Of a stretch of DNA of 64,000 nucleotides, positions 46,223-54,968 are shown piece by piece. The DNA is from CAVZZV01 sp963779845. Its GTDB lineage: Bacteria; Bacteroidota; Bacteroidia; Bacteroidales; GCA-2748055. The notes beneath the pieces were generated by a model. It had not been told where the DNA came from and made no database searches. It worked only from the letters and a program-made list of their open reading frames with translations. The stretch is from positions 248,001 to 312,000 of the forward strand of contig CAVZZV010000006.1 of the NCBI GenBank assembly GCA_963779845.1. Direction: 5' to 3'. Within the stretch, counting starts at the first letter, position 1. Every line of letters begins with the position of its first letter. Position numbers and translations under genes: made by a program.

Positions 46223-47371
46223 ATGCCCCAGCCTCCTGAATTAATAAATACTCTGATTAAATTTCGTCAGGCACTTCACCAAGCCCCGGAACTATCAGGA
46301 AAAGAGAAACAAACAGCTTTAAAAATAGAAGACTTTTTAAAAGAATACCCTGCGAGCAGAATACTGAGATTTCCAAATACCGAAAGCCTCGCATTTATTT
46401 ACGATTCCGGGAAAGCTGGTCCAACCATCCTTTTCAGAGCTGATGTGGATGCACTTCCGGTCAAAGAATTATTAGATAAACCTTACATATCTCGTAAATC
46501 AGGGGTTTCCCATAAATGTGGTCATGATGGACATACCGCTATCCTTTCGGGGCTTGCCTGTTCCATTTATAAAAACCCTCCTGTAAAGGGTAAAGCCATA
46601 CTACTCTTTCAGGCAGAAGAGGAAACCGGTGAGGGAGCAAAGAAAATTGTTCACAATTCTGCATTTAAGAATCTGCAGGTTGATATGGCCTTTGCCTTGC
46701 ATAATCTTCCCGGCTTTCCAAGTGGGAATGTTGTAGTGAAGGAACAGGGATTCGCCGCAGCATCAACCGGTATGTCCATAAAGCTTACCGGAAAACCCAC
46801 CCATGCTGCATATCCTGAGGATGGCATAAATCCGGCCCCGGCCGTTTCTGCACTTCTCCGTTTCGCCAATAAAGCCCCGGAAATGAATAGTTTTGAGGAT
46901 TTCGTCCTCGCCACGGTAATTCATGTTCAACTGGGTGATAAGGCATTCGGGACAGCTGCCTCCCAGGCTGAAGTATCATTTACCCTGAGGGCCTTCAACA
47001 ACAAAGACCTCGCTCATCTCATAAAGTCCATCCAGGATATCGCCGATAAATTATCACGAAAAGATGGACTGGGGATGGAAATATCCTTCACTGAAGAATT
47101 TCCGGCAACTATCAACAGCACCGAATGTGTTCAACATATAGTTAAAGCCGCAATTGATTCCGAATTGAAAATTGAGCATATTGAAAAGGGCTTTAGATGG
47201 TCGGAAGATTTCGGGCATTTCACTTCACAATTTAAGTCTGCACTATTTGGGCTCGGCTCAGGAAAGGATCAACCACAATTGCATAATGAACATTACGATT
47301 TTCCGGATGTAATAATAGAGCCGGGAGTGAATATCTTCTATCATATTTATGCACAATTGTTATTGGATTAA
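46223..47371 (+). CDS. M20 family amidohydrolase
   Basis: A 382-residue metallohydrolase of the M20D (IAA-amino-acid hydrolase/hippurate hydrolase) group. The motif VSHKCGHDGHTAILSG at about 94-109 is the CGHDGH metal-binding signature, QAEEETGEGAKKI at about 132 gives the catalytic and metal-binding Glu, and ALHNLPGFPSG at about 158 follows. The dimerisation domain (FAAASTGMSIKLTGKPTHAA) is intact, and WSEDFGHFT near 330 completes the site. It cleaves the amide of N-acyl amino acids or peptides in the cytoplasm. It is followed by alr after 18 bases, so the two may be co-transcribed. The substrate is not visible from sequence. Confidence 0.85.
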   Translation: MPQPPELINTLIKFRQALHQAPELSGKEKQTALKIEDFLKEYPASRILRFPNTESLAFIYDSGKAGPTILFRADVDALPVKELLDKPYISRKSGVSHKCGHDGHTAILSGLACSIYKNPPVKGKAILLFQAEEETGEGAKKIVHNSAFKNLQVDMAFALHNLPGFPSGNVVVKEQGFAAASTGMSIKLTGKPTHAAYPEDGINPAPAVSALLRFANKAPEMNSFEDFVLATVIHVQLGDKAFGTAASQAEVSFTLRAFNNKDLAHLIKSIQDIADKLSRKDGLGMEISFTEEFPATINSTECVQHIVKAAIDSELKIEHIEKGFRWSEDFGHFTSQFKSALFGLGSGKDQPQLHNEHYDFPDVIIEPGVNIFYHIYAQLLLD

Positions 47372-47389
47372 ATCCACTGAATATTTAAA

Positions 47390-48535
47390 ATGAGTACATC
47401 CACGATTGAAATAAGCCGGGAAGCACTGAGCAATAATATTAAATTTATCAGATCCCAACTGGGTGATGGGATTGAAATTTCTCCTGTCATTAAAGGAAAT
47501 GCCTATGGACACGGGATTGAAGAAATTGTACCCATCTTCGAATCGCTTCATATCCGGCACTTTTCGGTTTTCAGTTCAGAAGAAGCAAAGCGTGCCTTCG
47601 GGGTAAAAAAGGAAGAGACTTCAATCATGATCATGGGTTACATCGATGAGGAGGATTACCCATTTGTTGTTGCCAACAATATAGAGCACTATATTTTCGA
47701 GATCCCCTTACTGAAAAAAAGTCTTGAAACAGCTAAGGCTCTTGGAAAGAAAGCAATTGTTCACCTTGATCTGGAAACAGGTATGCACCGCACCGGTTTA
47801 TCAAAAAAGGAGTTGGATCAAACAGTAGAAATACTTTTTGAAAACAAGGAGCATTTCATTATTCGGGGTGTCGCCACACATCTCGCCGGTGCGGAAAGCA
47901 TGGCCAATTATTGCAGGATCATGGAACAGCTAAGGGTTTTTAAGAAGCGAATTAATTACCTGCGAAAGATGGGAATTGAAGCCGAATTCAATCATACTGC
48001 AAGTTCTGCTGCAGCTATAACCTATCCCCAAAGCCGGATGAATCTTGTCAGGATTGGTATTCTAGTTTATGGTTTCTGGCCTACACGGGAAACGTTCATA
48101 CAATATCTAAGCAAAAAGTCAGATAAAAGTGACCCTTTGCAGCGGGCAATCCGGTGGAAATCCAGGATTATGTCAATCAAAACCGTGAAAGAAGGAGAGT
48201 TCATCGGATATGGCTTTAGCTACCAGGCACAAAATGATATGAAAATCGCACTTGTCCCGGTCGGCTATGCAAATGGCTATAGCCGCATGCTCAGCAATAA
48301 TGGGCATGTTCTTGTGCATAGCCAAAGGGCTAATGTAATCGGAACAGTAAATATGAATATGATCCTGATTGATTGTTCCCATCTTGAAAAAGTAGAAATT
48401 GGAAATGAAGTCGTACTGCTTGGAAAGCAGGGAGCCAATGAGATAACGGTTGCCTCTTTTGCTGAGATGAACAACAGTATGAATTATGAGCTATTGGCGA
48501 GGCTTCCGGGAAACATTCAAAGAAATATCATTTAA
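47390..48535 (+). CDS. alr: Alanine racemase
   Basis: A 381-residue PLP enzyme of fold type III. PVIKGNAYGHGIEEIVPI at about 33-50 has the PLP Lys in a variant KGNAYGHG form (usual KANAYGHG). LDLETGMHRTGL at about 124 matches the DTGMxRxG stretch, and NLVRIGILVYGFWP the RxGxxxYG stretch. The second catalytic Tyr is in IGYGFSYQA near 272, and VIGTVNMNMILIDCS near 320 is the C-terminal active-site loop. It supplies D-alanine for cell-wall synthesis. The KGN change and an insertion near residues 237-250 set it slightly apart from textbook Alr, but key residues are present. It lies close to an M20 hydrolase. Confidence 0.9.
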   Translation: MSTSTIEISREALSNNIKFIRSQLGDGIEISPVIKGNAYGHGIEEIVPIFESLHIRHFSVFSSEEAKRAFGVKKEETSIMIMGYIDEEDYPFVVANNIEHYIFEIPLLKKSLETAKALGKKAIVHLDLETGMHRTGLSKKELDQTVEILFENKEHFIIRGVATHLAGAESMANYCRIMEQLRVFKKRINYLRKMGIEAEFNHTASSAAAITYPQSRMNLVRIGILVYGFWPTRETFIQYLSKKSDKSDPLQRAIRWKSRIMSIKTVKEGEFIGYGFSYQAQNDMKIALVPVGYANGYSRMLSNNGHVLVHSQRANVIGTVNMNMILIDCSHLEKVEIGNEVVLLGKQGANEITVASFAEMNNSMNYELLARLPGNIQRNII

Positions 48536-48641
48536 TAACCTCCATTCCTCCCCTGAGTGAAAAGAAGATAAACACTCCCTTCAATTTACAAAAGAATTTG
48601 ATTGCTTTCAACATTTCGGGGACTTAATTGTTTGCTTCCGA

Positions 48642-48673
48642 ATTGCAATGCACGGGAATTTCCTGTATTTTTG
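48642..48673 (+). promoter_or_regulatory. Promoter of the secreted-protein/phosphosugar-mutase unit
   Basis: ATTG (48642-48645) is followed after 20 bases by TATTTTTG (48666-48673), an exact -7 match with near-consensus -33. It lies about 100 bases before the ATG at 48776. The bases at 48654-48668 also form a weak dyad (ACGGGAA with TTCCTGT) overlapping the -7 region. Confidence 0.45.
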
Positions 48674-48775
48674 TAAACCTAAAAATCGTTCTTACTTAAT
48701 TCATTTTCTCTTATCAATTCCAAAGAAAAGGAAAAGGGAGAAAAGAATAGCCGGAACGGTGGTTTAAATAGTATT

Positions 48776-49486
48776 ATGAAGATAGAAAAAGTATTCGTCC
48801 TGTTATTATTTTGTTGCTTAAACATAAATGTATTTTCTGTAGCCTCTCAATTATGGACTGATGATCCGGCAACTCACGACGGTGAACCTAACGTTACAGA
48901 TTTGCCCCTCGGTATACTGGAGAAAAAAAGCAGGTCCAAAATTCAGGGTCAACAATATATTTCCGAAAACTGGAAGGAAATGAACATTCTTATGAAGGGA
49001 CAGGACCAGATCACGAATATCCCTGCCAGAATAAATGTTTACGACAGCACGATCGAAATCCTGCATGAGCATAAAATAAAATACATTCCTTTATCTCTCA
49101 TCAACAAAGCCAGCCTGCTGGATAACCCCTCGGTATATATAACAAACAATAGCCTGCCGGGAGCAAGTCCTGCGGGCTTCTACCGCTTAATTTATAATGG
49201 AAAATCCAGTCTTCTTTGTTATTATTATCCTGAAATAATTAAGGGCAATTATAACCGGGCCCTGGACATTGGTATTAATTATAACGAAACAGAGGTGCGA
49301 TACAATTATTTCCTCTTACTAGATCAACAGCTCTTCAGGATAAAAAAAAACAGAAGGAGTCTGATTCAGGTTTTCGAAGGCCAGCCGTCGATGCAAAAAT
49401 ATGTTAAAGATAACCATATTCATCCGGGTAATGAATTCGAGTTGCTAAAAGTTGTTGAGTACTACGATAACCATTTCAAAAACTGA
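48776..49486 (+). CDS. Secreted protein of unknown function
   Basis: A 236-residue protein with a clear signal peptide (VFVLLLFCCLNINVFSVAS, cut near residue 24). The mature part starts QLWTDDPATHDGEPN and has no domain I recognise. It is rich in Tyr and Asn and contains KYIPLSLINKASLLDNPSVY and a basic IKKNRRSLIQVFEG section near 190. The C-terminus (FELLKVVEYYDNHFKN) resembles the end of a family of Bacteroidota exported proteins, but I cannot name it. Its stop is 2 bases before the ATG of the phosphosugar mutase, so the genes are probably translated from one message. Confidence 0.65.
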   Translation: MKIEKVFVLLLFCCLNINVFSVASQLWTDDPATHDGEPNVTDLPLGILEKKSRSKIQGQQYISENWKEMNILMKGQDQITNIPARINVYDSTIEILHEHKIKYIPLSLINKASLLDNPSVYITNNSLPGASPAGFYRLIYNGKSSLLCYYYPEIIKGNYNRALDIGINYNETEVRYNYFLLLDQQLFRIKKNRRSLIQVFEGQPSMQKYVKDNHIHPGNEFELLKVVEYYDNHFKN

Positions 49487-49488
49487 CC

Positions 49489-51234
49489 ATGGAAAATTCA
49501 AACATTATAACCAAGGTAAAAGAAAAAGCAAAGCAATGGCTTGGAGAAGGCTTTGACCAGGAAACCATTCATAAGGTTAAGTCTCTCCTGGAAAACGACG
49601 AGAAAGAACTAATTGAATCGTTTTACCGGGATCTCGAATTTGGTACCGGTGGATTAAGAGGTATTATGGGCGTTGGCACTAACCGGATGAATATTTACAC
49701 GGTTGGCATGGCTACTCAGGGACTTTCTAATTATGTATTAAGGCAATTCTCTGGTCGTAAGGAGATTCGTGCCGTTATCGCGTATGATTCCCGTAATAAC
49801 AGTCGGCTGTTTGCCGAAACGACCGCTAAGATATTTCTGGCCAATGGGATACAGGCATTTCTTTTCGATGCACTTCGCCCTACCCCGGAATTGAGTTTTG
49901 CTATCCGTCATTTGAGTGCACAAACCGGAATCGTAATCACAGCCTCCCACAACCCAAAAGAGTATAATGGTTATAAAGTATATTGGGAGGATGGAGGACA
50001 AATTATTTCTCCTCACGATAAGAATATTATTGAGGAGGTAAAAAAAATCACCTCCCCTGATCTCGTAAAATGGAATGGAAGATATGAAGATGTGAAAATT
50101 ATTGGTCAGGAGATTGATGAAATTTATACAGATAAAATAAAGGAAATATCTATCAATCCGGATATTAATCTGCAGCAATCAGACCTCAAAATAGTTTATA
50201 CTCCTATTCATGGAAGCGGAGTAAAACTTGTTCCAATGGCTTTGAAAAAATTTGGCTTTAACAATATTTACCACATACCCGAACAGGATATTTCCGATGG
50301 GAACTTTCCTACCGTTAAATCTCCAAATCCTGAGGAACCAGCAGCTCTGGAAATGGCACTTAAGAAAGCAGCCGGGATTAAAGCGGAATTGGTAATGGGA
50401 ACAGATCCTGATGCAGACCGGGTCGGAATTGCCATTCGGGATAGCAACGGAACCCTAAAATTGTTAAACGGGAATCAGGTGGCTTCCCTAATCATATATT
50501 ATTTGCTTAATGCATGGTCCTCTAAGGGAAAACTCCAGGGAAAAGAGTACATCTGCAAAACCATTGTTACTACTGATCTGCTTAATAAAATGGCCGATAA
50601 ATTTGATGTAAAGCATTTTGATGTGCTTACCGGATTTAAATACATCGCCGATATTATTAAAAAGAATGAGGGCAAAATGCAGTTCATCGGTGGCGGCGAA
50701 GAAAGTTATGGTTACCTCATGGCCGAATTTGTCAGAGATAAGGATGCAGTTATGTCTTGTGCCATTATTGCTGAACTTACAGCATGGGCGAAAAGCATGG
50801 GCAAAACGATATTCGATCTCCTCACGGATATATATATCGAATATGGTTTTTATAAAGAATCATTAATTTCGGTAGTTAAAAAAGGGAAGGAGGGAGCAGA
50901 AGAAATTCAAAGAATGATGAAAGAATACCGGGCCAATCCCCCTTCTGAGGTAATGGGCTCCAGGCTTACGAAAATCCTGGATTATCAGGAATCCATTTCC
51001 ATCAACCAACTAAGCGGTAAAAAAGACTCTATTGATTTGCCTAAATCAAACGTCCTCCAGTTAATCCTCGAAAATGAAACCAAAATATCCATCAGGCCTT
51101 CAGGGACTGAACCGAAGATAAAGTTCTATATAAGCGTGAATGAACCATTGAAGAGAAAGGAAGATTATTCCAAAACGGACAAAATCCTGACTGACAGGAT
51201 AGTTTCGATTCAAAAGGAAATGAATTTATTGTAA
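49489..51234 (+). CDS. Phospho-sugar mutase (phosphoglucomutase/phosphomannomutase family)
   Basis: A 581-residue alpha-D-phosphohexomutase. Signatures: GTGGLRGIMGVGTNRMNIYT (about 46-65), TASHNPKEYNGYKVYW at about 150 (the phosphorylated active-site Ser), GTDPDADRVGIAIR at about 304 (Mg-binding), GGGEESYGYLMAEFVRDKDA at about 402 and IRPSGTEPKIKFY at about 540 (phosphate-binding loop). The form with an extended N-terminus is the long PGM/PMM2-like type common in Bacteroidota. It interconverts sugar 1- and 6-phosphates. It follows the unknown secreted protein by 2 bases and precedes yjbQ by 20 bases. Confidence 0.93.
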   Translation: MENSNIITKVKEKAKQWLGEGFDQETIHKVKSLLENDEKELIESFYRDLEFGTGGLRGIMGVGTNRMNIYTVGMATQGLSNYVLRQFSGRKEIRAVIAYDSRNNSRLFAETTAKIFLANGIQAFLFDALRPTPELSFAIRHLSAQTGIVITASHNPKEYNGYKVYWEDGGQIISPHDKNIIEEVKKITSPDLVKWNGRYEDVKIIGQEIDEIYTDKIKEISINPDINLQQSDLKIVYTPIHGSGVKLVPMALKKFGFNNIYHIPEQDISDGNFPTVKSPNPEEPAALEMALKKAAGIKAELVMGTDPDADRVGIAIRDSNGTLKLLNGNQVASLIIYYLLNAWSSKGKLQGKEYICKTIVTTDLLNKMADKFDVKHFDVLTGFKYIADIIKKNEGKMQFIGGGEESYGYLMAEFVRDKDAVMSCAIIAELTAWAKSMGKTIFDLLTDIYIEYGFYKESLISVVKKGKEGAEEIQRMMKEYRANPPSEVMGSRLTKILDYQESISINQLSGKKDSIDLPKSNVLQLILENETKISIRPSGTEPKIKFYISVNEPLKRKEDYSKTDKILTDRIVSIQKEMNLL

Positions 51235-51254
51235 ATATTTTTAGCCTTAACATT

Positions 51255-51671
51255 ATGAAAACCTACCGTAAAGAATTGTGGTTCAACATTACAAAAAGAA
51301 GAGAATTCATCAATATTACCCCTGAAATACTAAAATGTCTGGCAGAAAGCAATATCTCTGAAGGTTTAGTGCTTGTAAATGCAATGCATATATCGTCAAG
51401 TGTCTTCATAAACGATGATGAAGCCGGCCTTCATCAGGATTTTGAAACCTGGCTGGAAAAACTGGCACCTGAAAAGCCCTATTCCCAATATAAGCACAAC
51501 GGTTATGAAGACAATGCCGATGCGCATCTGAAAAGGACGATTATGGGGAGGGAAGTTGTTGTAGCAATTACCAATGGAAAACTTGATTTCGGACCCTGGG
51601 AACAAATCTTTTACGGGGAGTTTGACGGAAAGAGAAGGAAAAGAGTGTTGGTTAAGATTATTGGGGAATAA
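51255..51671 (+). CDS. yjbQ: YjbQ/UPF0047 family protein (secondary thiamine-phosphate synthase)
   Basis: A 138-residue protein with the YjbQ pattern: ITPEILKCLAESNISEGLVL, NAMHISSSVFINDDEAGLHQ (about 43-62), NGYEDNADAHLKRTIMGREV (about 79-98) and a C-terminal FGPWEQIFYGEFDGKRRKRV. The conserved His and Glu residues of the family are all present. YjbQ-type proteins show weak thiamine-phosphate synthase activity in E. coli, and their main role is unclear. It sits 20 bases after the mutase gene and upstream of a ThDP-dependent enzyme, a link between thiamine and its user that may be coincidence. Confidence 0.88.
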   Translation: MKTYRKELWFNITKRREFINITPEILKCLAESNISEGLVLVNAMHISSSVFINDDEAGLHQDFETWLEKLAPEKPYSQYKHNGYEDNADAHLKRTIMGREVVVAITNGKLDFGPWEQIFYGEFDGKRRKRVLVKIIGE

Positions 51672-51754
51672 TCTCACAGTTGTGACATTTATTTCACGAA
51701 CCTGAATTTTATGATTTTATAAATAGCTCTTTATGAATTAAAATCATATTTATT

Positions 51755-51775
51755 TTTCAGGGAGTATCCCTGAAA
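51755..51775. repeat. Perfect 9-base inverted repeat after yjbQ
   Basis: TTTCAGGGA (51755-51763) and TCCCTGAAA (51767-51775) are exact reverse complements with loop GTA. It could be a terminator for the yjbQ unit (no T tract follows) or an operator for the next gene. Confidence 0.45.
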
Positions 51776-51833
51776 GACCCTCCATTGTAGAGATTCCGCA
51801 AAACACTTTGGTCAATGTTTTTTAATTATGGAC

Positions 51834-51863
51834 TGAATGGCATACATTATGGTTTGCCATTCA
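51834..51863. repeat. Perfect 9-base inverted repeat in the leader of the ThDP enzyme
   Basis: TGAATGGCA (51834-51842) and TGCCATTCA (51855-51863) are exact reverse complements with a 12-base spacer. It lies 32 bases before the ATG at 51895 and shares its last base with the next palindrome. Confidence 0.45.
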
Positions 51864-51879
51864 TTTGAACTATTCAAAT
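51863..51879. repeat. Perfect 7-base palindrome just upstream of the ThDP enzyme start
   Basis: ATTTGAA (51863-51869) and TTCAAAT (51873-51879) with loop CTA end 15 bases before the start codon. The position over the ribosome-loading region suggests control of translation or an operator. Confidence 0.4.
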
Positions 51880-51894
51880 TTAAAAAACATTGAA

Positions 51895-53685
51895 ATGAGT
51901 GCAACTGTAAGTGATTTTTTGATCAATCGGCTCCTGGAATGGGGAATTAACAGGATTTTTGGATTCCCCGGAGATGGAATCAACGGAATCATGGGTGCCT
52001 TGGACCGTGCTGATGGAAAAATGGAGTTTATTCAGGTCAGGCACGAAGAAAATGCCGCTTTTATGGCCACCGGACACGCCAAGTTTACCGGAGAACCAGG
52101 AGTATGCCTGGCCACATCGGGTCCCGGGGCAATCCACCTTCTCAACGGACTTTATGATGCGAAATTAGACCATCAACCTGTAGTGGCCATTGTCGGCCAA
52201 CAAGCCAGAGCTGCCCTTGGCGGGAATTATCAGCAGGAGGTGGATCTTATAAGCCTTTACAAAGATGTTGCAAATCAGTATGTCCATATGGTGACTGATC
52301 CGGCCCAGATGCGTCATCTTGTGGATCGCGCTATCCGTATCGCCAAATCCGAAAGAACGGTAACCTGTATCATTATCCCAAACGATGTCCAGGAGCTGGA
52401 CGCGGTTACTACCCCACCCCGTTCGCATGGTACTGTTCATAGTGGTATCGGATATTCCTATTCCGATATCATCCCCAAAGAAGATCAAATCAGAAAAGCT
52501 GCCGAAATACTTAACAGTGGAAAAAAAGTTGCCATGCTTGTCGGGGCAGGGGCACTCCATGCCAGTGAAGAAGTAAAGCAAGTGGCCGAAATGTTGGGTG
52601 CAGGAGTAGCTAAAGCATTACTTGGCAAAGCCGTCCTTCCGGATGCACTTCCCTATGTTACCGGCTCTATTGGCCTTCTTGGAACAAAACCAAGTTGGGA
52701 ACTCATGAGCGAATGCGATACTTTGTTAATGGTCGGAAGCAGTTTTCCCTATAGTGAGTTTTTACCTAAGGAAGGGCAGGCAAGGGGCATTCAGATTGAT
52801 ATCGATCCCAAAATGCTCAGCATAAGATATCCCATGGAAATATCCCTGAACGGAGATAGCAAAAGCACCTTACAATCACTTATCCCCCTCCTTCAAAGAA
52901 AGGAAGACCGCTCCTGGCAGGAAAATATTATGAAGGAAATTGAGGATTGGTGGAAAGTTCTGGAAGCTAAGGCAGCAGTTGAAGCTAAACCCATAAATCC
53001 CCAGCATATTTTTTGGGAACTCTCCTCCCGCCTGCCAGACCGTTGTATCATTACCTCGGACTCCGGATCCTCGGCGAACTGGTTTGCCCGTGATTTAAAG
53101 ATCCGGGAAGGAATGATGGCTTCCCTCTCGGGTAATCTTGCCACCATGTGCCCGGGCGTACCTTATGCCATCGCTGCCAAGTTTGCCTATCCAGACCGAA
53201 TTCCCATTGCCCTGGTTGGTGACGGAGCCATGCAGATGCTCGGGATAAATGGCCTGATCACCATTTCCAAATATTGGAAACAATGGTCAAACCCCCGTCT
53301 TGTTGTGATGGTACTTAATAACCATGACCTCAATCAGGTAACATGGGAACAACGTGTGCTTACCGGGAATCCGGAATATGTTTCCTCTCAGGACGTTCCT
53401 CCCTTTGATTACGCGGATTACGCCGAAGCAATTGGGCTAAAAGGGATCAGGATTATCAAACCTAACGAGGTAGGAAAAGGTTGGGATGAGGCTTTTCGGG
53501 CCAATCGTCCTGTGGTGTTGGATATCGCCTCCGATCCTGACGTGGCCACCATTCCACCACATATCAGTTTTAAACAGATGGTCAACATGAGCAAAAGCCT
53601 TCTGAAAGGGGATGCCCATGAAATTGGAATCATCCGCCAAACATTCAAAGATGTGCTGAAGGGTTTATTTCCAAATTCTGACTGA
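51895..53685 (+). CDS. ThDP-dependent pyruvate-oxidase-like enzyme
   Basis: A 596-residue protein from the ATG at 51895 (MSATVSDFLINRLLEWGI); an upstream in-frame TTG at 51865 lies inside a palindrome and is unlikely. The family is PoxB/acetolactate-synthase-like: an N-terminal PYR domain with VRHEENAAFMATGHAKFTG (catalytic Glu, about residue 53), a central domain with MLVGAGAL, and a C-terminal PP domain. The ThDP motif there spans GDGAMQMLGINGL (about 441) to NNHDLNQVTWEQR. It probably decarboxylates pyruvate to acetate with quinone or another acceptor; the acceptor is not decided by sequence. Three inverted repeats precede it, and an enolase-superfamily gene follows after 118 bases. Confidence 0.85.
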   Translation: MSATVSDFLINRLLEWGINRIFGFPGDGINGIMGALDRADGKMEFIQVRHEENAAFMATGHAKFTGEPGVCLATSGPGAIHLLNGLYDAKLDHQPVVAIVGQQARAALGGNYQQEVDLISLYKDVANQYVHMVTDPAQMRHLVDRAIRIAKSERTVTCIIIPNDVQELDAVTTPPRSHGTVHSGIGYSYSDIIPKEDQIRKAAEILNSGKKVAMLVGAGALHASEEVKQVAEMLGAGVAKALLGKAVLPDALPYVTGSIGLLGTKPSWELMSECDTLLMVGSSFPYSEFLPKEGQARGIQIDIDPKMLSIRYPMEISLNGDSKSTLQSLIPLLQRKEDRSWQENIMKEIEDWWKVLEAKAAVEAKPINPQHIFWELSSRLPDRCIITSDSGSSANWFARDLKIREGMMASLSGNLATMCPGVPYAIAAKFAYPDRIPIALVGDGAMQMLGINGLITISKYWKQWSNPRLVVMVLNNHDLNQVTWEQRVLTGNPEYVSSQDVPPFDYADYAEAIGLKGIRIIKPNEVGKGWDEAFRANRPVVLDIASDPDVATIPPHISFKQMVNMSKSLLKGDAHEIGIIRQTFKDVLKGLFPNSD

Positions 53686-53803
53686 AGTAGTTAGGTTGTT
53701 CAAACTGAAATCAAAAAATATCTCTCTGTACTATACCTTCTTTACGTTAAGACGAAACCAGGAATCAAGCTTAGAATTAGTCAAATATCTTACTATCCTT
53801 TAG

Positions 53804-54943
53804 ATGAATTCAGATGTTGCCCATTCAGAAAAAACTGAAATTATAACACACCTTTCGGTTAAAACCTTTAAAATTCCTTGTGAGCAGGAAGAGTCGGATG
53901 GGACATTAAAATGGAACAGCACCACGATGGTGCTCGTTTTGCTTCAAGCCAGGGGGAAGACGGGCTTAGGTTATACCTATGCAGATTCCTCCACGGGAGC
54001 CTTTATAATCAATAATCTATCCAGCCTGGTTTTAGGCGAAAACCCTATGAAAATAGAAAAAATCCACGGCTCAATTCATCGGAATATCCGGAATGAAGGA
54101 AATGCCGGGATTGCATTTATGGCACTCTCAGCAGTTGATATTGCCCTTTGGGACTTAAAAGCCAGAATTTTAAATCTTCCCCTCTCATATTTATTGGGAA
54201 TGGCAAAAAGAAAAGTTCAAATATACGGGTCCGGTGGGTTTACCTCATATAATGACAAGGAACTGGCGAATCAACTCTCAGGATGGGCTAAACAGGGAAT
54301 CTCCCATGTGAAAATGAAAATAGGCAGGGATCCGGAAAAAGACCTTCACCGGATTAGAGTAGCCAGGGAGGCCATTGGGAATAAAAATTCCCTCTTTGTT
54401 GATGCAAATGGAGCTTTCACTGTCAGACAAGCCCTGGATATGGCAGATAAATTTGATAAATTCGGTATCCAATGGTATGAAGAACCCGTTTCTTCTGCTA
54501 ACCTGAAAGGGCTAGCCTTTATCAGGAACAATGGTCCTTCAGGAATTTCGATCGCTGCCGGGGAATATGGTTATGGTCTCTCCTATTTCAGGCATATGCT
54601 CGAATCTCAGGCCGTTGATGTGCTGCAGGCAGATGCAACCCGGTGTGGTGGAATTACCGGTTTTATGAAAGCCGGGCACCTGTCGGAAGCTTTTAATATC
54701 CCTTTTTCATTTCATTGTGCTCCTTCAGTTCACCTTCACGCTGCCCTTTCCCTGCCATACTTTTGGATTGGTGAATATTTTCATGATCATGTTCGGATCG
54801 AAAGAATGCTATTCGATGGAGTTCAGCAGCCGGTGGAGGGTTACCTCTCGCCGGAACTTTCCCTGACCGGTCATGGTCTCAGCCTTAAAACAACGGATGC
54901 GGAAAAATTTCTCCTCTATGAAAATCATTGTTCATACGCATAA
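53804..54943 (+). CDS. Enolase-superfamily enzyme (mandelate racemase/muconate lactonising-like)
   Basis: A 379-residue barrel enzyme. Metal ligands and acid/base residues are visible: VKMKIGRDPEKD at about 167 (KxK), LFVDANGAFTV at about 197 (first Asp ligand), WYEEPVSS at about 225 (Glu) and IAAGEYGYGL near 251 (Glu). The tail section DVLQADATRCGGITGFMKAG (about 270) is followed by FHCAPSVHLHAALS near 304, a His-rich end like that of sugar-acid dehydratases of the mandelate-racemase group. It probably dehydrates or epimerises a hydroxy acid; the substrate is unknown. It sits between the ThDP enzyme and an FAD/Fe-S hydroxyacid dehydrogenase. Confidence 0.8.
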   Translation: MNSDVAHSEKTEIITHLSVKTFKIPCEQEESDGTLKWNSTTMVLVLLQARGKTGLGYTYADSSTGAFIINNLSSLVLGENPMKIEKIHGSIHRNIRNEGNAGIAFMALSAVDIALWDLKARILNLPLSYLLGMAKRKVQIYGSGGFTSYNDKELANQLSGWAKQGISHVKMKIGRDPEKDLHRIRVAREAIGNKNSLFVDANGAFTVRQALDMADKFDKFGIQWYEEPVSSANLKGLAFIRNNGPSGISIAAGEYGYGLSYFRHMLESQAVDVLQADATRCGGITGFMKAGHLSEAFNIPFSFHCAPSVHLHAALSLPYFWIGEYFHDHVRIERMLFDGVQQPVEGYLSPELSLTGHGLSLKTTDAEKFLLYENHCSYA

Positions 54944-54968
54944 TTGAATCATTAAATAATATTCCATC

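Noticed and set aside
51672..51700. CRP/FNR-type site (TGTGA ... TCACG) after yjbQ
   Set aside because: The spacer is eight bases rather than six and the outer bases do not pair, so it does not fit the consensus. No CRP/FNR gene is near.
51865..51894. TTG start of the ThDP enzyme at 51865
   Set aside because: It falls inside the 51863-51879 palindrome and the family N-terminus begins at the ATG at 51895.
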